DNA of 64,000 bases from Lepidurus packardi (lineage: Eukaryota > Arthropoda > Branchiopoda > Notostraca > Triopsidae): contig JAKZAN010000001.1 of the NCBI GenBank assembly GCA_023053545.1, positions 13,532,024 to 13,596,023 on the forward strand. Direction: 5' to 3'. The notes below the pieces were generated by a model that had not been told where the DNA came from, did not search any database, and worked only from the letters and a program-made list of their open reading frames with translations. Every line of letters begins with the position of its first letter. Within the stretch, counting starts at the first letter, position 1. A program made the translations under genes and the position numbers. Positions 47,331 through 59,416 of this stretch are shown here, piece after piece.

Positions 47331-50300
47331 CTAATACTCCTCTAAAACTTCCACACGAGGTATGTCACTATCGTCGTTAACAATTGGCTTGAGTTCTGCT
47401 GAAGACATAATCGAGTTTGGATTGCCACCGGCGAAGAAGCGAACGTCGCGATCTTCATCAGCTTTCAACTGAGTCATTGCATCCATCCAGACTTGGAAAG
47501 TGGCACAAGCTTTATAGTAATCTACAAAATCAAAAGATTAGCCAATGTCACATTTCGCATTCTCAATTTTTTGGGGTTTTATTTTACCATTTTGTTCCAG
47601 TTGTTCACTCAAAACCTTGGCTAACACAAGGCGCACATTGGGAACTCGATCCCACCGGAGGCGGAGTAAAGGCTGCAAGAGTTCTTGTTCAAAAACGAGG
47701 TTCGGGACAACCTGGTCTGCCAACAATTGTCCGCAAATGTTGACATAGGTCTGGCGCCATACCCAACGCGTTCCTTGGCCAAACTTTTGAACCAATTCTG
47801 CAATGATGTGCGACCGTAACTTGCGTGCATCCTCCGCGCCATCGTGTGACAGTTGAGCGATGATAAGGCTCACCTTCATAGGTTAAAATTTCTTTTATTA
47901 GTATTATTATTATCTTAAAAAAATAAGACTATTTAAAAAAAAAAAATCCGTCAAGGTAAAGCAATCAAATCTCCAATTACCAGATGACGTGCTTGAAGTC
48001 GAACAGAAGCCACTCGATCTGCAGCCAAAACTAACGCTAAAGGAACAATGCTGGCTCCTATATCGGCTGGCCCGAACAAAGGCAAAATGCCTTTCAACTG
48101 TTCAGCCAATTCCAATCGAAATCTCCAATTCTGCTCGTTGTCCAATTTCAGGAAATCGGCCAAACGCGGTAAATACGCCCGTTTTTCCTTTTCGCCTAAA
48201 AGCTGAAGAAATAACCCCCGTTTTTAAATTAGAAAACAATACTCCCAAGACTAAGGGATATATGCATCTTTTCTAAGGGATAATATAGGTCTATTTACCC
48301 TGAAAAACTCGCCTAGGTGCTTCAAAACCCCGATACGGACTTCATCTAAATCTTTAATAAATTCATCGAAAACAGGTACCAGGTCCTGCTCTACTAAATC
48401 TTGGCCCAAGATGGCCCCGACTTCATGGATACTGGCGGCTACGGTGCGCCGCACTTTCCATTGCACGTCGGCCGCCAAACTTTCATAGAGTTCGCGCAGA
48501 ACCGGCCAGTGCTGACGTCCCAGCGTACAAGCCACGGCCGGCAGGCTGAAGGCACAGTGACGAGTGATTTCCGAGTCGACCGTATCCAAGTAATAAGGGT
48601 CCGTCATGTAGAGGTAGTGATCCATCAAGGGCTGCGGCACGATACTCTGCGTCCCCGTGGCGCGGACCATATTGCGTAACTGGGGCGGAATGCCTCCGCT
48701 GCTGCTCACACTGGAATCCGACTTGCGCCGGCTCCCCTCGTAGTAACCGCTCCCGCTCGTCGAGCGCTCATTCAAGTCATACAACGCGGTGACCCCGTAT
48801 AAAGGCGGAGGGCGACTGGACATGAGCGAATTGGCAAACGGACTGTAACTGGGCCCCTCATCTGCACCTTCCGTCGTGATCAGAGGAATAGGCAAGGGAT
48901 TTTCATGCGAAATGGCTTCTGCATCGCTATCCCCTCCTAATATGACAAACATGAGTGGGTTTTTGTAAGCAAGAGGCATCTTTAAAAATCATTATTGAAA
49001 CAAAATACAATTTTCAAAAATACTATTTTTACAAAATTTTCTGTTCTTACCCAAAGTCGCATCCGTTGGAATGGTCTGTCTCTGCTCCACAGACTCTGCA
49101 GTTTCGTTGCGTTCGCCTTCGTGTTCTGCGACAACCGGGGTTGGGGGCGGGGCTAAAGGAGTAGTTTCTGACCCGGGTGACGTTGCAGTGCCATGTCCCA
49201 GTTCTACTTGCGCCATCAATTCTTCCAACGCAGCCTATTTGATACGAATAAATATAAAAATGAATTTAAAATCACCCAAAAATATTGACAATAATAAAAA
49301 AAAATTAAAATAAATATAAAATTCAGAATTGTTTTTCAAGAAGGTGAAACTTTCGTTATGCCTAAGACTTAATTAAGACAAAATAAAAGACGTACGTCTA
49401 AACTACTCATTTCGATATCGCCCTCTTCTGAGGCGGTTCCTTGAGCAGCGGACGCCAGAGATGAATGAACCCCAACGTGGCTTTCCAATCCGAAATCTAC
49501 GAGGGCAACTTCAGGTATCGGTTCTCTCCAATAATTAAAGGCATTGAAGTCTTTGGCATCAGTGTCTTGCTCTACTGTTTGGTAGAGCTTGGCCCGTTTC
49601 TCTTCGGTGCTGACGTTTGCCTCCAGATTTTGCATAAACTTGGCTTGTGACGCAGAATCTTCTTTCAAATCCATAGCTTCTTCCTCTCCCGTTCGTCCTC
49701 CTCCTCCTTCCACGTCTCCATCATCGTCTTCCTCGATTTGTTCGTGGCCTTCTTGGGAAAACGTGGAAATGAAAGGGCCCAAGGATTGAAAGGCTGCCAT
49801 GCGCACCCAACGCGATTCGTCTTGCAGCAAGTTGACGAACAAGGCAGCCAAATGTTGTCGCCGCGTTTTCAAGGGCATGGCGCGTGACACGGACATGAAG
49901 ACTTCGGCACAAGCTTTCCGTACTCCCCACAACTCGTCTTCGCACAAACGGAAGAACTTGGACAACTACACAAAACGTTTGATTTACATTAAATTGCCCG
50001 CCTTCAAATAAATCTGAAATAATTACAGCCTTCATGGTAACGGAAGTGTTCAAAGTTACAAAAACGCCATCGGTTTTTATGACACCTAACAAGCGAAAGA
50101 CCGAAGATACGAAAAAGAAGGAAGAGCAACTTACCAAATTGTTTTTTGCCGTCCGCGGTCCAACGACGGCACAAAAATCTCCAAAATTGGTAGCGCAGAC
50201 TTTGCGTACATGAAACAGTGCGTCATTGCACAAGATTGCGAAGCGGTCAAGGAAGAGTCTTTCCGTCACGTCCCGACCCAACAAAGGCGCCATCCGACTC

Positions 50301-53300
50301 ATTAACTACACCAACCCACACAAGGAATATAAAAAAAAAGTCGAATTACATTCTAATTAATACAGTTTTGGACACGTTTTTCCGAGTTACAACTGTAATT
50401 TAAACCTTCCAGCACACACAAAATTAAAAACTAAATTAAACAATGAAAAATATGGTCGAGAAAAACCGCCTCGCTCATCAAAGCTGGCTGTGATATGAAG
50501 TAAACGTCTACACATCACTACCACTCTGACGAGCGAGGCCAATCCGAAACCCTCGATAGTAATACACTGCACAACCAACCTAACCCCATCTTGTTACACA
50601 ATGTGCCCCAAACCGAAGCGCTCATCAAAGCTGGCTGTGATATGCAATCCAATGAGAATCACCTACACATGACAGCCACTTTGTGAGCACCTCAATCCAG
50701 AAAATGTCGCCCTCTAAAACCAACTTTACCGTCACAATAATGAATACTCCTCAATCCAGGTCGCCCTTTAAAACACACTTTCAAGTCGCAACAATGCATA
50801 TTCCACAACAGTACGACTTCCGCACTAGTACCCCCTCACGCTTTCTCAATATTGTTTCATTGTTGGGCTTTCGAAGCACACACAGCTCATCAAGAATGGC
50901 TGTGATATGAACCAAAGCAACACACCGCAGCCATTCCGACGACCCGTACTGTCTCGCAGTCTAATCTGGGAAATTTACTTGTCAATCGTTTTCAATTTCG
51001 GGTACATACTTATCTTTAAGACATCACTTTGTGGATGGGGGAAGACAAGCGGAGTCTGTATTTTGATTAAGAAAAAAGTCCGGCTCGTCAAAGCTGGCTG
51101 TGATATGCGTTTTTGTCCCACCATTTCCCAACCCGCTTCGACTGCCGGCCTTATTCATGTCTTTTCTGTGCTTCTCCCCGACAAAAAGGTCGCCCTTGTA
51201 CCGACACACGTATAAATAAGACAGGCCTTGGAAAACCTTAACATGAACGACAAGATAGTGAGAGGTACGATATGCCAACATCTCACTACCCATGTCTTTC
51301 AAGCCAAACGCTTCCCTTCTTGCAAGTTCCTCATTCCCTCACGAAGGTAACCCGCGCGAGCAAAAACGTTCGAAAATACAATGTTCGCATGAGAAACGTA
51401 TACAAGGATGCTAACTTACAGCAACAGCTTCTGTTCGGAAATCGTCGTGGGCATCGATATCTGTTAACCGCACCAATAGAGGGCAGACTTGCTCTTCGAC
51501 GTCCCCTTTAGCTACCAAATCCTGCTCCAGCAGTACCAACAATGCAGCTTGTGATGTCTTCCTCACCTGGTTTCGAAAGAAGCACGCATAAAACAAAACA
51601 AGGGGTTATTTCCTGTTGTATTTTTTTCTTTTTCTGTAATTTTTTACAGCCGCTTCATAACTGTCATCCGTTAACGTCGACAGTTATCGTATGCTATACC
51701 TGATTATTAATGTCTGTAAGGTAACGAACGACCAGCGGCAGAAGGAAACGCGGAACCAGGTGTCCAAGTTTTTCACGTTCTTCATGGCAATACATGGCGA
51801 TATGTGGCACCTGCTCCACCAACTCCGCACGGACCGAAGACTCTAAATAAAAAAAAAAAATGCGCATATAACAAGGATGTTTCGAACCGAACCGTTTTAA
51901 CCCTTTTCCCCGCTTCCTCCCTTCAAGAATAAAAAAAAAAAAAATCAAATACCATTCCCGGCTCTGCCATCTCCCTAAACCACACACAACACTGTACACT
52001 CCACTCCCCAAGCTATCCCCAAAGACACTGAACTTGCTATAGCTAATTAGCCTCACAGCACAGCAGAACGGAAGTCAACTCAAGAGGTCTAGCAAATCAG
52101 GAGTCTTAACACAAACTCGCAGATGCTTTTCACCCCGGTTACCCCTTATGTGGGCACGTTCCCCGGCACGCGACATCCTGACATCTTACACACATACATA
52201 ATTCCAACCCTCCTCGTTACACTTTTTCCAATGGGATGCCTTCCTGCCCTCCTCCTGTCATTCCTGAGGTCCAATAACGGAAACCTACGGGCCCCGGCAC
52301 AACATTCTTCTGCTCCGTAAATGACACTCAGATGGTTCCGAAACAGCACAACAAATCTACCCCCAAAACAGTTCACTTTTCCCCCATTCCCCGCCATATG
52401 TTGTTCTAAAGCTAGGCCTGCCCTGTCTCTCTCCAATGAGGACGCTCCAAAGGGGGGAAAGGTAACCCTGCCAGCAAACGCAGTCTTCGGTCTCTTTTCC
52501 CAGATGTGTTAAACCCAAGGCTTATATTCCTCCTTGCCATTTCCAGATGGCATCCAGTCTACCCCGAAGAAGCTTTAACCCCCCATACGATCCCCGTCCC
52601 ACCTTCTCGTCAAGTAAGCTGAGACTGGACGCACGTGCGCACGTGGCAGGCGCGTGTCGACGACGCCAACGACGTCTTACCGTATTACCATGACCTGCCT
52701 GAGAAGACTTACACACAACCTTCCCCATCCCATTGCTGCTCACACCCTCTGCCAAAAGCGTCCGAGCCGGCAGATGGTGTTTTTCCATCTCCCTCCGGAA
52801 AGTCCAGCCCAAAACCCAAAACACCTCCCCCCATTGGGAAGAGCTCGGACACGGTGTAGTTAGAGTGTTGAAAGCTGAAAGACAATCAAGCTTGCACACA
52901 CACATCCAGGTGTTTGGCGAACCCTAAAACCTCGGCCTCTTTTCAACCTCCCCCCATCAAACGGTAAAAGCATCCATACATTGATGGTTTTTGTGTTTTG
53001 GGATATAGGCATAACCCTCGTTTGAAAATCTCCATGTCACACAGCTGCTCCAGCTTGGCGCCCAAAGAACAAGATGTCTGTTTTGGCCCCCCGTAACTTA
53101 TTCATCCCACCTTTCCCTCTCTATCCCCTTAAACTTTCCGAGGCCTGCCTGCGAAAGGCTACCGTTAGCGCCATACAAAAGTGTTCCAAGTTTTCGAACT
53201 TCCTGCCGTTTCCTCCTCCTAAAAAATTGAGAGGGTAAGGAAAGGACCGCACCTTTACCGCCCAAGAGACCGCACGTGTACTACAAATACAACTTACTAC

Positions 53301-55014
53301 GCAGTAGTACGAGTAATACTACGCCTAGTAGTGGTGGTAACTCTCGTCACTCCACCTTAACGGTACCTTTTCGTGCCGCTTGCCGAACCGTGGCTGTCAT
53401 GACGATGGCACACGCCATAGAGCAGCTGGTGGATGGATAAAAGGGGAGTCAGGAAACGAGGCGAGGAAAGAGAAGTAAAAGCCGAGGAGGAGGAGGGGGT
53501 TTATTTACGGGATTGTGTCGTCTTGTCCCACGTGCCATACGCTTCAACCTCCCCTCCCAACCTCCACATGCACACCCTATGCCTGCATGCCAGGCACAAT
53601 CCGCATCTATCCATGTACGTACTTCCAATCCAAGGGTTTTCTTTTTTCCAAGCTGCGGACAACACATGCTCCGTACTAGATACGGAAGGGATATTTTTCA
53701 CTGTTGCCGAATATGAATGTTCTCGAGCCGGGAGACCCGGCACAAACTTACATCAAGGGAAGTTAGGGAGACACAGACAGACCCTGACCTAGGCATCGAC
53801 AGTCTCTTCAGACTATTCATCGTTTGTCAAATAACACTTGATTTGGTCATGCGAATGCGAGTGGGGAAACGAAATAAAACATTTATTTTTATCAAGGGAA
53901 ACCTGGGGCCTCTTTGGCCCTTATAAGATACTTTGGAATCTCTTTAAGAACTCGAGAGCTGGAACTTATTTTTAGGTATACCAGCTTAGACGTCGCTAAT
54001 CGCATTGTGTGCCTTTGCCCTTTTACCTTTTAGTATGCAACGAAGGACAGACTTAAAAGATTCGTTTTTTTTCCTTCCTACACAGCAACCAGGAACCGCA
54101 GAAGACGCGAGGGAAAAGAAAAAAAGGGAGAAGGATGGCTGCAAATTGGCACACGAGCCAAAATGAGCAACCAATCTGCCTCATCCTCCAATGGCTGCGG
54201 TATACGCGTACGTTGTAACGGCACAGTTTAGCCCCCTCCCTCCCCTTTTTTCCCGGTCCAGCGCATCTTTGCGCACTACACGTCTTACCAACCCCTATCT
54301 GGCGAACGTTTCCCGGCTGGGGATGACGTATAGAAACTGGCAATGGTAAAGGACGAGACCGGATGCTATACAGTTATACTTTCCTAAGTTTTCTTGTAGG
54401 GAATCCCAAAGTGACACTTTTGGGACAGTTTTAAGCGCTTCCTTCCGTTTTTCACTGTTGTAATATATTTATGCGAGCGTTGCCAGAACATGTTGGGACC
54501 AATCACAAGGTGCTAAACGTCATTTCGTTCGAACTGCTACGCCAACAGTGAAAATTCAAGAAACCCCCCCTCTCTTCCTTCGCCGGCCTCCTCACCCCAA
54601 CCTGGCATAGTACACTCACTGGTAGCCTTAAAATAGTTCCTTCTGGCTTTCGCGTCCAACATCTGTATACTCGGGCCGGCGTCAACCAACCAAGGCAGGC
54701 ACGCTCCTGCTTACCAAGACGGCATGCAGTCGAACATTTTCCCCCCTCCCACGCTATATCTTCGCTGTGTTCCGCCAAGCGCGTTCAGCGCTGCTCCAAA
54801 ATGGCTCCCAAAATAAGAATAAACGACCTCTCTTGTCCTTTCCCGGCCCAGAAGCCGTAGACTGCATTCTTCTTACAAACTCAAAACGTAAAAAAACTTA
54901 CCTGGATCATCTCCCAGCCTTCTGATCATGGCAAATACACGATCCAGCTCATTGGAATCATCTTGTACAATCGTCGCTCTCAAGGTCTCGAGTATGACTT
55001 TGGCCACCAATTTT
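47331..55014 (-). CDS. PPP4R1: Protein phosphatase 4 regulatory subunit 1 (5' end not found)
   Basis: Ten exons join in frame to about 887 residues: 54902-55014, 51700-51842, 51420-51566, 50135-50305, 49396-49965, 49051-49234, 48299-48936, 47981-48202, 47588-47873 and 47331-47521. HEAT-repeat segments match the family in order: SSVRAELVEQVPHIAMYC, RKTSQAALLVLLEQDL, FHVRKVCATNFGDFCAVVG, LWGVRKACAEVFMSVSRAM, RWVRMAAFQSLGPFISTF and DLDEVRIGVLKHLGEFF. A long acidic and Ser/Pro-rich linker separates the two HEAT blocks, as in vertebrates. PP4R1 binds the PP4 catalytic subunit and directs dephosphorylation. The N-terminal exon(s) lie right of 55014 and were not identified. The intron at 50306-51419 hosts the miR-71/miR-2 cluster. 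Another intron is about 3 kb. Confidence 0.93.
50464..50540 (-). ncRNA. mir-2: miR-2 precursor (fifth hairpin of cluster)
   Basis: The 3p arm at 50472-50494 reads TATCACAGCCAGCTTTGATG followed by AGC, identical to the classical miR-2a mature form. The 5p arm (about 50510-50534) pairs with it, and the stem extends outward through CCTCGCTC/GAGCGAGG. The seed ATCACAG is that of the miR-2/miR-13 family, which targets pro-apoptotic and neural genes in insects. Confidence 0.93.
50615..50694 (-). ncRNA. mir-2: miR-2 precursor (fourth hairpin of cluster)
   Basis: The 3p arm at 50620-50642 reads TATCACAGCCAGCTTTGATG followed by AGC, the same mature sequence as the hairpin at 50464-50540. The 5p arm at about 50666-50690 contains CTCACAAAGTGGCTGTCATG, the usual miR-2 star pattern, and pairs across a loop of about 22 nt. 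Confidence 0.94.
50881..50948 (-). ncRNA. mir-13: miR-13-like precursor (third hairpin of cluster)
   Basis: The 3p arm at 50885-50907 reads TATCACAGCCATTCTTGATG followed by AGC. The CCATTxTTGA middle marks the miR-13 branch of the miR-2 family; a C replaces a T found in insect miR-13. The 5p arm at 50921-50944 (GTCGTCGGAATGGCTGCGGT) pairs with few mismatches. Confidence 0.9.
51080..51150 (-). ncRNA. mir-2: miR-2 precursor (second hairpin of cluster)
   Basis: The 3p arm at 51083-51105 reads TATCACAGCCAGCTTTGACG followed by AGC, one base from miR-2a. The 5p arm at about 51121-51147 pairs with several G:U pairs and one small bulge, so the stem is weaker than its neighbours. Confidence 0.88.
51241..51308 (-). 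ncRNA. mir-71: miR-71 precursor (first hairpin of cluster)
   Basis: The 5p arm at 51278-51301 reads TGAAAGACATGGGTAGTGAG followed by ATGT, a full match to miR-71. The 3p arm (TCTCACTATCTTGTCGTTCA) is the expected star strand, and the two form a near-perfect stem. miR-71 leads the miR-2 cluster in many protostomes and was lost in Drosophila, so its presence argues against a fly. Confidence 0.96.
51843..54901 (-). other. Large first visible PPP4R1 intron
   Basis: This 3.06-kb intron is C-rich on the plus strand. I see no nested gene, microRNA or transposon. Open frames are compositional artefacts. Confidence 0.7.
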
Positions 55015-56394
55015 CTATTAAGAGAATATAAAAAATAAACTCAATTAAGGATCAGTTGTATAAGAAAACGCTAGTAACTTACACAGATTCCACGAATTAA
55101 CTCTAAAACAGAACGAATCGCCTACACTACGTTCGCTAAATCAGAAAGAATCGCTTGGGTGGACTTGGGCGGGGACTCGATAAGGGTTAAAGCGCAATAA
55201 ACAGGGTACACACCGGGTACACGCTATTTTAGCTATCGGGATTGATTGGGTTCACGGATTCTTGCCATTCTTCCCCTGGTTTGCTACTATTCACCCCTAC
55301 ACATACAGGGTGTATATATAGGGTGAATATTCCGTAGTAAGCTTAGGCCTTTTCCTGGGCCCCTGTATTGATTTTCTGCTAGGACCCATGGCGGAAAGGG
55401 AGGATGAAAAGTAAAGAAAGGGTGCGGAGAGAGAGCTAAAGAGGGAGCGCACATCACAACAACCCAAACTCCCTACTTCTTCGACCATCCCAACCCAGGT
55501 TCAGATGGCCTCCTTGTTTAACTTCTCTTTGCTGTAGCGGCTTAGAAACTACCCGTTGCACCCCCTATATTCCGTCCCAAAGCAATGCTCTCCTTCAAAT
55601 TTACTTGCAAGACGACATTTCCTACTTTGTGCGGCCCATCCTCGTTATCCGTTTTTCATGTCGTGTTGGTACCTCGTCCCTTCGCAAAATGCATTGAGGT
55701 CATTTGCACCCTCTCCGCCAAGCGTCTTCCGGCCTCGTTGGGGATTGGGAACAGGGAATAGGGGCGCATACGGGGAAAATATGAAGCCATGTAACCCCAC
55801 CCTTCTTTTCCGTTCCGCTTAACCCCAAAGCAAAGCCCGGATCTTTGGGGGCTCGGCGAAAAGTTCGCAATCCCACATATATCCCGGTCGACGGCTTCCT
55901 CTCCCTGCAGAAAGTACGTAAACAACCCCTTTGGCCGTTTTTAACTGCTCTGCATTGCACAGGATGCTTTAATTTGCGTGGCCCCCTTCAAGCATACGTA
56001 CGTCACGTATGTACCCTAAGGAAATCCAAATGCTGGCCAATGTTTCCTTTCTTTTCAAGTTTTCGCGTTAAAAAAAAATCTTTGACAGTTCTTCTTGAGC
56101 TTAATAAGTAGCGGAACTAAGCAGCAAGTGCACTGCATTATAATATTGCACGATACACGGCCCTAACTAGGCCTTTCATGTCATTAACGCATGGAGTCAA
56201 ACGTTTTCCCGCCAAAAAAGGCAGCGACGACGCCATTGCGCGCCCGGATTGGGTAGCGATGTGTATCCTCGATGTTGTCGTGCGTCACGGAGGGCAGCGA
56301 GGACCCAATGAGCTAGCGTGACTCGGTCGTGGGCGCGGGACAGGTGGACTGGGTGCCCGAGAGGGCGGAGTAAAGGCGAGATTCAAAAAGGAAG

Positions 56395-56545
56395 GGACTA
56401 TATAAATAGAGCGCCGTGCGCACTGCCCGTCCGCCATCCCGTGGCACCAGACTTGCACCACAGCTCTGCAACACAAAATGGCCGCCGCTGCCTTTTTCCT
56501 TCGATGGACTTCAAGGCTCACGGAAATTTCTCAAATAACACCTTC
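56395..56545 (+). promoter_or_regulatory. Candidate TATA-box promoter with short downstream frame
   Basis: GGGACTATATAAATAGAGCG contains a strong TATA box at 56401-56408 in a GC-rich context. About 78 bp downstream, ACAAAATGG gives a good start context at 56479 for a 26-codon frame beginning MAAAAFFLRW. No donor follows within that frame, so it may be a short or non-coding transcript. It is on the strand opposite PPP4R1. Confidence 0.3.
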
Positions 56546-59170
56546 TTTTTCACATTAAACGATTAAAAGCGATCAAAAAGGGTAGATTCCTATTTGATCT
56601 TTAAAACTGAACTAAGTCTTGTTCTAGAAAATTAACACTTCTACCCCAACAATCGATACCGCCTATCTGAGCAGCGCCAAACCTGTGACGCAGTTGCAAA
56701 GTTATATCCTTCCAAAGTTTCTACAGACTTTCCCAGAAAAACTATGCATTCCGAAAGAAACGTCCGTAGGGAGCCAATGATGCTCAAGAAGACAAGGCCT
56801 TTTTGTTCATTCGATCAAGACTACTAAACAGATGAAAATCTCTGGTTGAATATCTCCCACCATTAGTGAGCTTTATTCATCAATTTTCTGCGCTGGAAAA
56901 AAGTCCATTTCAAAACACAATTGCAACACAAGGGCAGGCTAACCCTAGTGAAAATCCAGAAAGGAATGTTAGGACTTGCTTAAAATTGGTTGAGCTGTGA
57001 GATAATCAAACCCATTAAGCCAAATGTTAAACAAGTCCGACAGGTAACAAGGCTCACCTCATTTAAGATGCGTTCCTCTCCTCTCTCTCTTTCCTCTTCT
57101 CGGCCTTTTATGCAGCCTCCGGAACTGGGATAAATCCGAAACTTGCAAGTTTTTTTTTTTATTTTTTACGTCTCCCTTAGTTTAACCCCTCGACATTCCT
57201 TTCCCCTATATCAATGCTCCCGAGACTCTTGGCTTTGTGACTCGCATTCCCGAGTTCAATTTCTGAACTGACCCGAGTTTCCGTTACCCCTTCACCTTCA
57301 CAAAGTTTCAATGAACTCTGTGTACCCTTCTTTGCTTGGTTAACATTTCAACCCCTTCTAAACACTAGATCCAATTCGCCGCCACAACCTCTTGCACCTC
57401 CGTGTTGTTTACGTCCTCGGTCAGGTAAGAATGTGCAAGAATTGCACCCTGCTTCCCCCAAGAAGCGCGAATAAGCGATTGTTAATAACCAAGCCCCGTG
57501 ACATGTTTCCAACGGGCTGGATGCTGCTCCTAAGAAGGTGCCAAAGGGGGTTGGGTTGGGTGTGAAGAGAAAACCGTCGTTTTCAAAAGCGTGGGAAAAT
57601 TCTCTGAACGGCCCAGCCAACTTTCCTATTCTTTTTACCTCAAAGCTCTTCAATGTTACCACAAGAACCGACATAGCATCCCCCTGTCTTCCCAGTTCCC
57701 ATGCCCTCTTCTTCCTAAAACATGGAACTCTTTTAACACTTTCAGGTCTAACCTCCTTAGACAGCCCACAATTCAGGACTGACTAGGGAAAACGGTAGGA
57801 AATCACTCCATTTTTCGTTCTGCGAGTGTAGTACAACACAAAAATTTGGCCAACTTATGGAACACCGACTAGCGGTTTGGGGCGGACAGCGCCGAATCCG
57901 CGGTTCGCTTACCAGATAGGCAAATTTCACTATTGCCCAATACTGAATGTTCCCGTTGCGGGTCACGGATCTAGTACTTCTTTTCCCTATTCCCTTCCAA
58001 CGTTGGGAATGTATATCCATGTAACATTCTTTCTTAATGCCTCAATAAGCTAACAGAAATGGTTTCTAATACACATTGAATTAGTTTTACTATACCTCAA
58101 CGCGATCAGCCGTTCTTCTCGCCCAGGGCGATCATACCCACCCCTGGTCAAAAGAAATTCACGCAAGGATAATTCGCTCCCCCTCCAGAGTGAACAAAAG
58201 GCGCAAGCTTCGATTCGAAACCTTTCCACATAGAAACCACCATCGTCGCACTGTTTCTTCGATCACCCTGATATACGAAACTCTTTCTCTCCCTCCAAAC
58301 TTAACTTGAAGCACTCACAACCTTCGGACTCTTTACAAAGTCTATTTGGATGGTCGGTATAGGCCCTACAGAAGGCTTCTTGCACTCAAGCGTCCTCTTG
58401 CCGAAGCGCGGGAAGCTGAATTGGTGAGAAAGCTGAATTGAGAACTGAAACACAACTGGGAACCAGACAGCCGACTCACTCCCGTGTAACCCTGACTTCC
58501 CAAGTTAAAAGGGATGGGAGACTGAGGGTGGAAAGGTTCACGGGGGTTAAACCGTGCGTATATTACCATGCGAACGGTATGCAGCTCTCCTCCCCCCTCC
58601 TTTTCCCCAAGTTTGTGCCTGGCAGCCTCATTTTCGTTCTCTCCCTCCCTCCCCTCTCGCGCAGCTCTCTTTGCCTATATGCCAGTTTCCAAGTTTCTAT
58701 ATAGACCACAGAGGCTGGTTTTCGAAACCTTACGGTCTTCGGCAGGCCAAGAGAATAGGGAACAAGACTCAAAGGAGAGACGGAGAAGAGAGAGAGGCTG
58801 GCATGGGAAAGGACCAGTTTCTGGTTGGCCTTCCTTTGCTCAGGAATGCGGTTCCTTCGTCATTCATGTGGGGTCCATGCCAGCGAAAAACAGGCCTACT
58901 ATCTGCTACCCAGCCCCGCTTCACCCTACCTTCTTGTGCCTCATTCCGTTGCCTCGGCTCTCCCCCCAGCCCCCAATCCAATCCTAGGCACTAAGAAGGA
59001 AATATGCCTTTCAGCTACGGCGGAAATCTTTTCGACGTGGAAGAAAACCCCCTAGAAAATGAACAAAAATCTCCATTTCCCCTACACGGTCTGTCCCTCA
59101 GGAATAGTCGGCATCCTTGACGAGGCTCTTACGAGTTACCATCATCACTTAATGCGTTAAAAACCACAAA

Positions 59171-59221
59171 GTCAAAGGAATTTCAGTTCCTTTGACTGAA
59201 TCGAAGGGTTTTGCAACCCTT
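59171..59221. repeat. Two consecutive perfect hairpins
   Basis: GTCAAAGGAA (59171-59180) pairs with TTCCTTTGAC (59187-59196) across 6 nt. Immediately after, AAGGGTT (59204-59210) pairs with AACCCTT (59215-59221) across 4 nt. No gene is adjacent, so a terminator role cannot be argued. Confidence 0.6.
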
Positions 59222-59416
59222 ACGACGGTTAAGACTGGCGAATGTTCACGTATGTAACGTACCCAACATACCCCCAAACCGCTGTTCTCTTTCACAGGTA
59301 CGCGAAAGAAAAGTCTAGACTAAAGAATGTTAATGCGACAAACTCCTTAACACGCTTTAACACACTCTAACCCGTTTCTTCTTCCAGAACTGCGTTTGAT
59401 TGCCTCTTTCCCCTGA

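Larger units (their letters stand above)
50306..51419 (-). other. PPP4R1 intron hosting the microRNA cluster
   Basis: A phase-0 intron of 1114 bp has donor GCT|GTAAGT and acceptor GTAG|TTA. Five microRNA hairpins lie within it on the host strand, so they are probably processed from the PPP4R1 primary transcript. An imperfect duplication near 50692-50800 (CTCAATCCAG ... TCGCCCT) is not explained by the hairpins. Confidence 0.9.

Noticed and set aside
50470-51110. Four similar 25-bp plus-strand blocks as a CRISPR-like or satellite repeat
   Set aside because: They are the reverse complements of miR-2 family mature strands, each with its own fold-back arm, so they are microRNA hairpins.
58554-58994. 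Overlapping frames of about 140 residues in C/T-rich DNA
   Set aside because: Several frames on both strands are open together, which is a composition effect and not evidence for a gene.
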